Assembly: GCF_001911425.1 (NCBI RefSeq)
Contig: NZ_MPPL01000001.1
Location: 5,591,436-5,648,376 of the forward strand
Origin: Mucilaginibacter polytrichastri
GTDB taxonomy: Bacteria; Bacteroidota; Bacteroidia; Sphingobacteriales; Sphingobacteriaceae
Length of the DNA stretch: 56,941 bases
Direction: 5' to 3'
Of this stretch, positions 48,184-55,844 are shown one piece after another (position 1 is the first letter of the stretch; the number at the start of each line of letters is the position of its first letter). Both the position numbers and the translations under genes were made by a program. The notes beneath the pieces are model-generated. The model ran no database searches. It worked only from the letters and a program-made list of their open reading frames with translations, and had not been told where the DNA came from.

Positions 48184-48393
48184 AGAATCGGAAATCGAGA
48201 GCCAAGAATCAAGACAGGGACACCCATGGCATAAGAAAAAACCTTGTTGCGAGAAACGGAAACAATCCCCGACCTGCAGAAAGGCCCTGCAAATCCGTGA
48301 TTCCTCCGTACTGCGTGGTTATGTGTGTCATAGGCTTATCCCAATGACGCGTTATGAAAGTTTATCTTGATCCTTGTCTCTCGATTTTTGCTT
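48184..48393. repeat. Quasi-repeat with inverted ends between the sigma operon and pgi
   Basis: Left end GAAATCGAGAGCCAAGAATCAAGA (48190-48213, irregular) and right end TCTTGATCCTTGTCTCTCGATT (48364-48385) are inverted; between them are unrelated bases. A 70-codon ORF across it (48158-48370) is not credible. Related phrases lie at 29593, 31240, 40256 and 53383. Confidence 0.55.
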
Positions 48394-48401
48394 CTAATAT
48401 A

Positions 48402-50048
48402 TTACTTCCATTCTTTCCACTGATTGATCAAGCCGTTGGTTGATGAATCATGCGAAGTTATTTTATCGTCGTTTTTCAATTCAGGTAAAATCTGGCCGGC
48501 CAGTTGTTTGCCCAGTTCAACACCCCATTGGTCAAAGCTGTAAATGTTCCAGATAATGCCCTGGGTAAATATTTTGTGCTCGTATGCTGCAATTAATGAA
48601 CCCAAGCTTTCCGGGGTAATTTCTTTAATTAAGAATGAATTGGTTGGGCGGTTACCTTCAAATACTTTAAACGGCGCAATTTTGGCAATATCTTCTTCTG
48701 TTTTACCGGCAGCTTTCAGTTCGGCAACCACTTCTTCTAAGGTTTTACCATTCATTAAGGCCTGGGTTTGCGCAAAAAAGTTAGATAGCAGCATTTTATG
48801 ATGCTCACCCAGCGGGTTGTGCGAAATTGCTGGCGCGATAAAATCGGCAGGGATCATTTTGGTACCCTGGTGTATCAGTTGGTAAAACGCATGCTGGCCG
48901 TTGGTACCTGGCTCGCCCCAAATAATCGGACCGGTTGAGTACTCAATCGCGTTACCATTACGGTCGACAGATTTACCGTTACTTTCCATATCCCCCTGTT
49001 GAAAATAGGCTGCAAAGCGGCTCATGTATTGGTCGTAAGGCAAAATAACATTGGTTTCGGCCTCAAAGAAGTTGTTATACCAAACACCGATCAAGCCCAT
49101 AATAACCGGAATATTTTGCTCAAAAGGCGTGGTGCGGAAGTGCTCATCCATTTTGTGGGCGCCGGTTAATAATTGCTTAAAGTTATCGAAGCCAATATTT
49201 AACGAGATAGATAAACCGATGGCGCTCCATAAAGAGTAACGGCCGCCAACCCAATCCCAAAACTCAAACATGTTGGCTGTATCAATACCAAATGCTGATA
49301 CGCCTTTGGCATTGGTTGACAAAGCTGCGAAGTGTTTAGCCACATCCGCATCTTTAGCACCCGATGCAATGAACCAGTCGCGGGCGCTGTGTGCATTTGC
49401 CATAGTTTCTTGGGTGGTAAATGTTTTAGAGGCAACTAAAAACAAGGTAGTTTCGGGGTCCAGGTGTTTTAAGGTTTCAACAATATGCGTACCATCAACA
49501 TTAGATACAAAGTGAGCGTTTAAGCGGGTTTTGTATGCCTTCAATGCTTCGGTAACCATCACGGGGCCTAAGTCAGAGCCACCAATGCCTATGTTTACTA
49601 CATCGGTAATTTCTTTGCCGGTATAACCTTTCCATTCGCCGCTGATCACAGCCTCGCTAAAAGCTTTCATATGGTCTAGCACGGCATTAACTTCAGGCAT
49701 TACATCTTTACCGTCTGCATACACGGGCGTGTTGCTTACGTTGCGCAGGGCAGTATGCAGTACCGAGCGGTCTTCGGTAACATTGATTTTTTCGCCTGCA
49801 AACATGGCTTCAATTGCCTCTTTTAGGCTACACTCGTTTGCTAATTGAATCAGTAAGGCGATGGTTTTTTCGTCTATACGGTTCTTCGAGTAGTCGAACA
49901 AAATATCATTAAACCTGATCGAGAAGTTCTCAAATCTTTGATTATCAGATTTAAATAGATCTTTTAAATGCGTAGCAGTGATATCAATGTAATGATCTGC
50001 TAGGTATTTGTAAGCGTTGGTTTCGGTGAAATTGACGTTTGGCAGCAT
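48402..50048 (-). CDS. pgi: Glucose-6-phosphate isomerase
   Basis: Interconverts glucose-6-phosphate and fructose-6-phosphate in the cytoplasm. 548 residues, normal length. Family motifs VVNIGIGGSDLGPVMVTEAL, the signature SKTFTTQETM and GEPGTNGQHAFYQLIHQGT (catalytic Glu and His) are clear, ending with QWGVELGKQLAGQI. Single gene on the - strand. Confidence 0.97.
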   Translation of the reverse strand: MLPNVNFTETNAYKYLADHYIDITATHLKDLFKSDNQRFENFSIRFNDILFDYSKNRIDEKTIALLIQLANECSLKEAIEAMFAGEKINVTEDRSVLHTALRNVSNTPVYADGKDVMPEVNAVLDHMKAFSEAVISGEWKGYTGKEITDVVNIGIGGSDLGPVMVTEALKAYKTRLNAHFVSNVDGTHIVETLKHLDPETTLFLVASKTFTTQETMANAHSARDWFIASGAKDADVAKHFAALSTNAKGVSAFGIDTANMFEFWDWVGGRYSLWSAIGLSISLNIGFDNFKQLLTGAHKMDEHFRTTPFEQNIPVIMGLIGVWYNNFFEAETNVILPYDQYMSRFAAYFQQGDMESNGKSVDRNGNAIEYSTGPIIWGEPGTNGQHAFYQLIHQGTKMIPADFIAPAISHNPLGEHHKMLLSNFFAQTQALMNGKTLEEVVAELKAAGKTEEDIAKIAPFKVFEGNRPTNSFLIKEITPESLGSLIAAYEHKIFTQGIIWNIYSFDQWGVELGKQLAGQILPELKNDDKITSHDSSTNGLINQWKEWK

Positions 50049-50065
50049 ATTTGAATTGTTTTTAT

Positions 50066-50073
50066 CAAAAATA
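50066..50073 (-). promoter_or_regulatory. Candidate -7 box of pgi
   Basis: TATTTTTG on the - strand, a perfect TAnnTTTG match, 17 bases before the pgi start; the -33 region reads TGTTTT rather than TTG. Confidence 0.45.
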
Positions 50074-50270
50074 GAAGTAAATGTTTAAAACAGCATTTAA
50101 ATAAAAATAGTGTTTAAACAAAGAAACGCTGAATAGCTTAAGTTGTGCTGCCCTAAATTCATTTCAATGCAATTATTTCAACAAGGCTAATTTTAGCCCT
50201 GTTATTACCGATAAAAAGGCACGACATTTACTTTTGATTACGCTTTTGTAACCGTTAAAAACTTAATATT

Positions 50271-50705
50271 ATGTTCGAAAAATTATTCTTACTTGTAAAA
50301 AGTAACGCCGGCACAGCCGTTATCAACAACCCGGTTATTCCAGCCGGCAAAAGCGAAGCAGTAATTAACGAAGCTTCAAGTTCTATTATAGAGGTATTGA
50401 AAAGCCAGTTAGAAAGCGGCAAAATCAAAGACCTTATTAAAATGTTCCAGTTTCCGGATATTAAGAACAATGAGATGGTTACCAGTATTATTAACCGGTT
50501 TGCCAACAAGCTCAACAAGTTTTACAACATCGATTCAAAAGCTGCCTTTGCTACAGCAACTAGTTTAATTATGCCGGTAATGCAGCAAATGGTACAACAG
50601 TCAAACGATGATAAAAACGGGGAGTTTGCGGTGCAAAACTTTTTATCCAAATTAAGCGGCGGTGCCGATCTGAGCCTATTAGTTAACAACTATATGGCTG
50701 CATAA
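50271..50705 (+). CDS. Small helical protein of unknown function
   Basis: 144 residues, unrecognised; strongly helical with amphipathic stretches (SIIEVLKSQLESGKIKDLIKM, MVTSIINRFANKLNKFY) and a hydrophobic end (LSLLVNNYMAA). No signal or membrane segment. A TACTTTTG box at 50229-50236, 34 bases upstream, could be its promoter. It ends at the terminator at 50731. Confidence 0.7.
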   Translation: MFEKLFLLVKSNAGTAVINNPVIPAGKSEAVINEASSSIIEVLKSQLESGKIKDLIKMFQFPDIKNNEMVTSIINRFANKLNKFYNIDSKAAFATATSLIMPVMQQMVQQSNDDKNGEFAVQNFLSKLSGGADLSLLVNNYMAA

Positions 50706-50730
50706 GCCACGCTAAAACATAATATTAAAT

Positions 50731-50759
50731 AGGCTTGCCAATTTCGGCGGGCCTTTTTT
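50731..50759 (+). terminator. Terminator overlapping the prfB promoter
   Basis: AGGCTTGCC (50731-50739) pairs with GGCGGGCCT (50746-50754) using two G-U pairs, then TTTTTT. The T run ends in the TTG that serves as the -33 element of prfB. Confidence 0.75.
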
Positions 50760-50789
50760 GTTAATGCTGATAATACATTTATATATTTG
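50758..50789 (+). promoter_or_regulatory. Promoter of prfB
   Basis: TTG (50758-50760), 21 bases, TATATTTG (50782-50789): perfect boxes at near-ideal spacing, only 5 bases before the ATG, so the message is almost leaderless. Confidence 0.6.
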
Positions 50790-50794
50790 CTATT

Positions 50795-51890
50795 ATGACT
50801 AAAGAACAGATTCAAGATCTGAGGGATAGAACAGCTTCCCTGAGGAGGCATCTTTGACATCGATAAAAAGCTGACCGAGCTCAACGCTGAGCAGGAAATA
50901 ACCATAGGTCCGCATTTTTGGGACCATCCTAAAGAAGCTGAAAAAGTACTGGCTTCCATTAAACTGAAAAAGATATGGACAGATGCTTTTCAAAAGGTAG
51001 TATCTGTTGTTGAAGATACCGGCGTATTATTTGAATTTTACCAGAGTGGTGATGCCACCGAGGTGGAATTAAACGAACAGTTTGCAATTGCTACAAAAGC
51101 GATTGAAGAGCTGGAGTTTAAAAATATGCTCTCATCTGAAGAAGACCAGCTAAACGCCGTATTGCAGATTACAGCCGGTGCCGGTGGTACCGAAAGCTGT
51201 GACTGGGCCGCCATGCTGATGCGGATGTATATTATGTGGGGCGAGAAAAACGGCTATAAAGTAACCGAGCAAGATTCGCAGGCGGGTGATGTGGCTGGTA
51301 TAAAAACCGTTACGCTGCAGCTGGAAGGCGAGTTTGCTTACGGCTATCTGAAAGGCGAAAACGGCGTGCACCGTTTAGTGCGTGTGTCTCCGTTTGATGC
51401 CAATGCTAAGCGCCATACCTCGTTTGCATCGGTATATGTGTACCCATTGGTTGATGATACCATTGAGATTGACATTAACCCGGCCGAAATTGAGTTTGAG
51501 ACTTTCCGCTCTGGTGGTGCAGGTGGGCAAAATGTAAATAAGGTAGAAACTGCCGTGCGTTTATACCATAAGCCATCGGGTATTATTATTAAGAACCAGG
51601 AGTCGCGCTCACAATTGCAGAACAAGGAAAACGCGATCCGATTGTTAAAGTCGCAGTTGTACGAAATTGAAATGCGCAAGCGCCAGGAAACCAGCAATGC
51701 CATTGAAGGTAATAAGAAAAAAATTGAGTGGGGTTCGCAAATTCGTAACTACGTGTTGCACCCATACAAACTGGTAAAAGATTTGCGTACCGACTACGAA
51801 ACCTCCAACGCAGCAGCAGTGCTGGATGGAGATTTAGATGAATTCCTGAAAGCTTATCTGATGGAGTTTGGTGGAGGTAGAGGGAAATAA
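50795..51890 (+). CDS. prfB: Peptide chain release factor 2 with programmed +1 frameshift
   Basis: Releases peptides at UGA and UAA. The first 20 codons (MTKEQIQDLRDRTASLRRHL) end at an in-frame TGA (50855-50857). The signal AGGAGG (internal Shine-Dalgarno, 50843-50848), CAT, then CTT TGA C is the classic RF2 autoregulatory site. A +1 shift at CTT, skipping base 50855, continues with GAC ATC GAT in the frame ending at 51890, about 364 residues in all. Domain marks: the SPF anticodon-like tripeptide in RVSPFDANAKRHTSF, and GGQ in GGAGGQNVNK. Low RF2 lets ribosomes pause at UGA and shift, restoring supply. Confidence 0.96.
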
Positions 51891-51916
51891 ATAAATTAGG
51901 GCTATAAAAATAGTTT

Positions 51917-52456
51917 ATGGACTTTGTAGTTATAGCCCTAATTATCATAATCATTGTAATTGTTATCCCTGTATTATTAGGTTATTTATTTTACAGGTGG
52001 TTAGCAAAAAAGGGATATAAAAAAGTAGCTGTAATAATTCTATGCGGTGTATTTGGCTTTTTTGCATATAACATATACTTCGCAGTTTATCCCGGAGAAT
52101 CATTTTATGAAGATGAGTTCAAAAATGAAGCATTTAGGGATCTGCCCAAAACAACTCATTTCCTGAAGAAGGAAGCTTCTTATCCCGATTTTCATGGTAA
52201 ATATGGAACTGCTTTCTTAATCGAGGTCTCAAAAGATGATTTTAACAGATTAGAAAGCCAGCTTTTAGATGATAAGCGATTTAAAAGAGAAGCATTACAC
52301 GGTTCGGCCGAAATAACTGATGTAATGCGCGACTATAATGAAAAGAATATTGTTACAGGTTTAGCCAGAGATGATGATAACGATAGAAGACATTATTGTT
52401 TTATAGGCTTTTTTAAAGATAAAAGGACCATAATAGTACACACAGATTTTTATTAA
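51917..52456 (+). CDS. Membrane protein of unknown function
   Basis: 179 residues. Two membrane segments at the N-terminus (about 4-26 and 38-56), then a soluble domain (FLKKEASYPDFHGKYGTAFLIEVSKDDFNRLESQLL). A+T-rich compared with prfB. It lies 26 bases after prfB, and the next gene follows after 3 bases, so they may be co-transcribed. Confidence 0.68.
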   Translation: MDFVVIALIIIIIVIVIPVLLGYLFYRWLAKKGYKKVAVIILCGVFGFFAYNIYFAVYPGESFYEDEFKNEAFRDLPKTTHFLKKEASYPDFHGKYGTAFLIEVSKDDFNRLESQLLDDKRFKREALHGSAEITDVMRDYNEKNIVTGLARDDDNDRRHYCFIGFFKDKRTIIVHTDFY

Positions 52457-52459
52457 CAT

Positions 52460-53377
52460 ATGAAAAAAAGAATTTTTACTATCGTTATTATGATACTTTC
52501 TTCTTTAAAAATTGTAGCTCAGCAAGCAGATCCGATTGCCTTATACCCTAATGGTGTGCCCAATAGCAAGCCTGCGCCGGGTGTATACCGCGAAAAGCTG
52601 AATGTTGCTGAAGGATGGGTGACCCTGGTAACAGACCCGCAGCTGATACCGTTTTTCCCGGTTAAAGGTAAAGCCAACGGCACGGCCATAGTGATATGCC
52701 CCGGCGGCGGCTACGCCGGTTTAGCAATTGATAAAGAAGGTTTTAAAGTTGCCGAAAAACTAAATGAGATTGGCGTAACCGTTTTTGTGCTTAAAAACCG
52801 GTTACCAAGCGATTATATTATGGTAGATAAAACCATTGGCCCATTGCAGGATGCACAGCGTGCTATTCAACTGGTAAGGCAAAATGCTGTTAAGTGGGAT
52901 ATTGATGCAGGTAAAGTCGGTATTATGGGTTTCTCTGCGGGTGGCCACCTGGCCGCTACCGAGGGTACACATTATGCTAAAGCTGTTATCGCTAATCCGG
53001 AAAATATTAGTCTTCGCCCGGATTTTATGATGCTGATGTACCCCGTAATTACCATGGGGTCGCTTACCCATCAGGGATCGAAAGATAATCTGCTGAGCAA
53101 AAATCCATCGCAAGAACAAATTGACTTGTACTCTAACGAAAAGCAGGTAACCAAAGATACCCCGCCAACCTTTATCATCCACGCGCAAGATGATGACGTG
53201 GTGCCAATCCAAAACACACTGATGTTTTATGATGCGCTTACTAAGGCAGGCGTAAAAGCAGAGATGCATGTTTACCAATCTGGCGGCCACGGCTTTGGGT
53301 TGCATAACCCACGCTCGCACGAAGATTGGTTTATTAGTTTGGCAGGCTGGCTGCAGGCTAATGGATGGGCGCAGTAA
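52460..53377 (+). CDS. Secreted alpha/beta hydrolase (acetyl-xylan-esterase-like)
   Basis: 305 residues. Signal peptide (MKKRIFTIVIMILSSLKIVAQ), oxyanion motif CPGGGYAGLA in place of HGGG, nucleophile elbow GFSAGGHLAA, Asp in AQDDDVVP and His in SGGHGFG. This set resembles the BD-FAE/acetyl-esterase subgroup acting on carbohydrate esters; the substrate is inferred from family only. Confidence 0.88.
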   Translation: MKKRIFTIVIMILSSLKIVAQQADPIALYPNGVPNSKPAPGVYREKLNVAEGWVTLVTDPQLIPFFPVKGKANGTAIVICPGGGYAGLAIDKEGFKVAEKLNEIGVTVFVLKNRLPSDYIMVDKTIGPLQDAQRAIQLVRQNAVKWDIDAGKVGIMGFSAGGHLAATEGTHYAKAVIANPENISLRPDFMMLMYPVITMGSLTHQGSKDNLLSKNPSQEQIDLYSNEKQVTKDTPPTFIIHAQDDDVVPIQNTLMFYDALTKAGVKAEMHVYQSGGHGFGLHNPRSHEDWFISLAGWLQANGWAQ

Positions 53378-53422
53378 GGGAATCAGGAATCGAGAGTCAA
53401 GAGAGCGCTAAGCCTTACAAAT

Positions 53423-53515
53423 TTGTCATCCTGAGCGATAGCGAAGGATCTTCTTCATGAGGCAAGGCCGTTATGTATATCGAAGAAGATTCTTCACATA
53501 CGTTCAGAATGACAA
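53423..53515. repeat. Palindromic MITE-like repeat, family A (copy 4)
   Basis: Ends TTGTCA and TGACAA with TCCTGAGCGATAGCGAAGGATCTTC and GAAGATTCTTCACATACGTTCAGA, the same order as copy 1. Preceded by a quasi-repeat phrase (GAATCGAGAGTCAAGAG) at about 53387-53403. Confidence 0.85.
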
Positions 53516-53547
53516 GATATGGACAGAGATTGAAGTAGTTTATTCAT

Positions 53548-54444
53548 TCATTCAGTCCTTCTATCATTCACACCATAATCCAACACAATCTCCAGCAACT
53601 CCGTCAATTCATTCACCTTATCGGTAGATCCTAGGGCCTCATAAGCACTTATTAAATTTCGTAGGATACGGCGAATAATATCAGCATTGGTGCAAGGTTC
53701 ATAGAATTGTTTATCGGGTTTTACACCCAACTGTTTCAAAAACATATCTACATCGCGGCGACCAAAAACGAAACCTTTGTTGAAGGCGTTGATGTAAAAC
53801 AGAATGCCGCTTTCGAATTCACTTTCTTTGCTTTCGTCCATGTAGGCCAGGATAAAGTGCTGCGGCAGGTTTACACCATACACAGGGATATCCAGCTTTT
53901 GGGCAACAATGGCATAAATAATAGCCAGCGAGATCTGGTTCCCTTTGTGCGATTCGAGTACCTGGCTTAGGTAACTATTCTGCGGGTCCTGATGACTAGT
54001 AGTATTGCCGCCGAAACCATGAATGTTGTAAAACACATGGTTCATCAGCTTAATTTGCTCAACCGGGCTAGCCTCGTTATGCATTTGCATCCAGATATCA
54101 CGCTTAATAGCCTCGATCTGATTGATGATCTTTTGCTCGTCGAGGTCTGGATACTGGTATTTATTAACAATCAGTGTGCCTTGCAGCAGATCGAAGCTGC
54201 CGCTTTGATACCACAATTTCAAATCGTTTTTTACATTACTGAACTGGATCTCGTGTACCAGGTCGGCAATACGCTCCTGAAAAATAGGGTCAAATGCCCC
54301 TTCCCAGGCCGATTCGAGATAGGTTATTGCATCGTTACCATATTCAAACAATTTATCATGAACATGGTTGAAGATTTCGTTATCCGGATCGTCCAGTAAT
54401 TTAATAAGTGAGTTTATTTCTGAAGGCTTAATCATTGATGACAT
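53548..54444 (-). CDS. SirB1/transglutaminase-like (Transglut_core2) protein
   Basis: 298 residues. N-terminal helices (SLIKLLDDPDNEIFNHVHDKLF), then the transglutaminase-like core: GNQISLAIIYAIVAQKLDIPVYGVNLPQHFILAY, keeping the His of the papain-like set while the usual Cys position is not a Cys, as is general in this family. A TPR-like end (RRILRNLISAYEALGSTDKVNELTELL) is consistent with the known SirB1 layout. Probably a structural or regulatory protein. Either Met 1 (54444) or Met 4 may be the start. Confidence 0.85.
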   Translation of the reverse strand: MSSMIKPSEINSLIKLLDDPDNEIFNHVHDKLFEYGNDAITYLESAWEGAFDPIFQERIADLVHEIQFSNVKNDLKLWYQSGSFDLLQGTLIVNKYQYPDLDEQKIINQIEAIKRDIWMQMHNEASPVEQIKLMNHVFYNIHGFGGNTTSHQDPQNSYLSQVLESHKGNQISLAIIYAIVAQKLDIPVYGVNLPQHFILAYMDESKESEFESGILFYINAFNKGFVFGRRDVDMFLKQLGVKPDKQFYEPCTNADIIRRILRNLISAYEALGSTDKVNELTELLEIVLDYGVNDRRTE

Positions 54445-54476
54445 AAAATATTAATCCTTTATATAATTTTACCACC

Positions 54477-55262
54477 ATGTTTAGATGGCAATTCGCGAAA
54501 GATTACCTGCTGCACCGCATCAGCGCTAAAAACAGGCATGGCTTACATTCGCCCTTTGTTTACCGGCTGGTTGATGAAGTAATTTACGACTTTCAGCCCA
54601 AAAAAGTATATGCTGAGGTCGAAAATTTCAGAAAAAAACTTTTGGCTGACGATAGAACCATAACCGTGACCGATTTGGGCGCAGGTTCGCACGTTAACAA
54701 TAACAAACAAAAGCAGGTAAGCCAGATTGCCAAAAACGCATTGAAGCCACCCAAATTGGCCCAGTTGCTTTATCGCCTGGCTGCCGATGCCAAACCCGAT
54801 ACCATGATAGAGTTGGGTACCTGTTTAGGTATTACCTCGCTGTATTTACAATATGCTGCCCCAAATGCGAAGATATTTACGCTGGAAGGCTGCCCCGAAA
54901 CGGCAAACATTGCCCAACAAGGTTTTAACAGTGCAGGTGCAAAAGATATCACCCTCATTACCGGCAACTTTAATGATACCTTGCCCGGCTTAATTGCTAA
55001 GTTACCTAAGCTGGATTTTGTATTCATAGACGGTAACCACCAAAAGCAAGCCACGCTCGATTACTTCAACTGGGCGCTACCCAAAGTACACGAAGGCACA
55101 ATGCTAATTTTCGACGATATTTACTGGAGCGAAGGCATGAAAGAAGCTTGGGCCGAAATTAAAGCCCATCCGGAGGTAACCATCACGGTTGATTTGTTTT
55201 GGATAGGGTTGGTGTTTTTTAGAAAAGGAAAACCGAAGGAAGATTTTAAGATTAAGTTTTAA
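54477..55262 (+). CDS. Class I SAM-dependent methyltransferase (O-methyltransferase-like)
   Basis: 261 residues. The SAM-binding GTCLGITSLYLQ (motif I) sits in TMIELGTCLGITSLYLQ, and FTLEGCPETANIAQQGF and DFVFIDGNHQKQATLDYF match motif II and the metal/acid region of O-methyltransferases. The N-terminal cap (HRISAKNRHGLHSPFVYRLVDEV) is common in Bacteroidota members. The substrate is unknown. Divergent from the SirB1-like gene. Confidence 0.85.
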   Translation: MFRWQFAKDYLLHRISAKNRHGLHSPFVYRLVDEVIYDFQPKKVYAEVENFRKKLLADDRTITVTDLGAGSHVNNNKQKQVSQIAKNALKPPKLAQLLYRLAADAKPDTMIELGTCLGITSLYLQYAAPNAKIFTLEGCPETANIAQQGFNSAGAKDITLITGNFNDTLPGLIAKLPKLDFVFIDGNHQKQATLDYFNWALPKVHEGTMLIFDDIYWSEGMKEAWAEIKAHPEVTITVDLFWIGLVFFRKGKPKEDFKIKF

Positions 55263-55293
55263 TTTGTTGATTTGTCGATTAGATAATTTGCTT

Positions 55294-55812
55294 ATGAAAG
55301 CAATCAGAATAGCACTTTTATTTACTGTCATGCATTTAAATGCCTATGCTGAAAATGCGTTGCCTAAATGGTTTTTACAAACATTTAATGCTTTAAAATT
55401 AGAGCAGCAATATAAGATTATACAACCTTGCAAACCTGCATTTTTGGAAGCCGATTTTAATGGAGATCACCAGAATGATGTAGTTGTTCAGATAATTGAT
55501 TTAAAGACCAAAAAGAGAGGGCTTCTAATTATTAACGGAGGACAAAATAATTATTTTGTTTTCGGAGGCGGGAAAGAATTTACTGGAGAGGGTTTTTCTG
55601 ATACAAACTGGCTTGATGGCTGGAGGGTATTTAAAAACAAACAAGCATACGAACCAATTTTGGGTGCCGATGGAGGTATGTCAGGAAGTAAAAAGATAAT
55701 TCTTAAACACCCAGCCATAAGTATATTTAGCATTGAAGAAAATGATGAAATTTCTGGTGAATTAATTTATTGGAAAGGCAATAAGTATATTTCTATCCAT
55801 CAAGGAGAGTAA
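55294..55812 (+). CDS. Secreted protein with FG-GAP/VCBS-like calcium motif
   Basis: 172 residues from ATG 55294 (MKAIRIALLFTVMHLNAYA signal); an in-frame start at 55264 would put 10 residues before it. The mature protein has one DFNGDHQNDVV segment, the D-x-N-G-D-x-x-D calcium-loop pattern of VCBS/FG-GAP repeats, and GGG-rich turns (FVFGGGKEF, GADGGMSGSKK). A+T-rich. Function unknown. Confidence 0.68.
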   Translation: MKAIRIALLFTVMHLNAYAENALPKWFLQTFNALKLEQQYKIIQPCKPAFLEADFNGDHQNDVVVQIIDLKTKKRGLLIINGGQNNYFVFGGGKEFTGEGFSDTNWLDGWRVFKNKQAYEPILGADGGMSGSKKIILKHPAISIFSIEENDEISGELIYWKGNKYISIHQGE

Positions 55813-55844
55813 TAGTCATTGACAAATTACTCATTAACAATTTC

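Noticed and set aside
48158..48370. 70-codon ORF after the putative anti-sigma gene
   Set aside because: It is made mostly of the quasi-repeat and its spacer; the protein has no plausible fold.
50795..51062. Broken or frameshifted prfB (pseudogene)
   Set aside because: The TGA occurs in the exact conserved context AGGAGG-CAT-CTT-TGA-C of programmed frameshifting, and both parts are otherwise intact.
53548..54444. Loss of the catalytic Cys in the transglutaminase-like protein as a novelty
   Set aside because: The SirB1 branch generally has GNxxSL at this position, so it is family-wide and not special to this gene.
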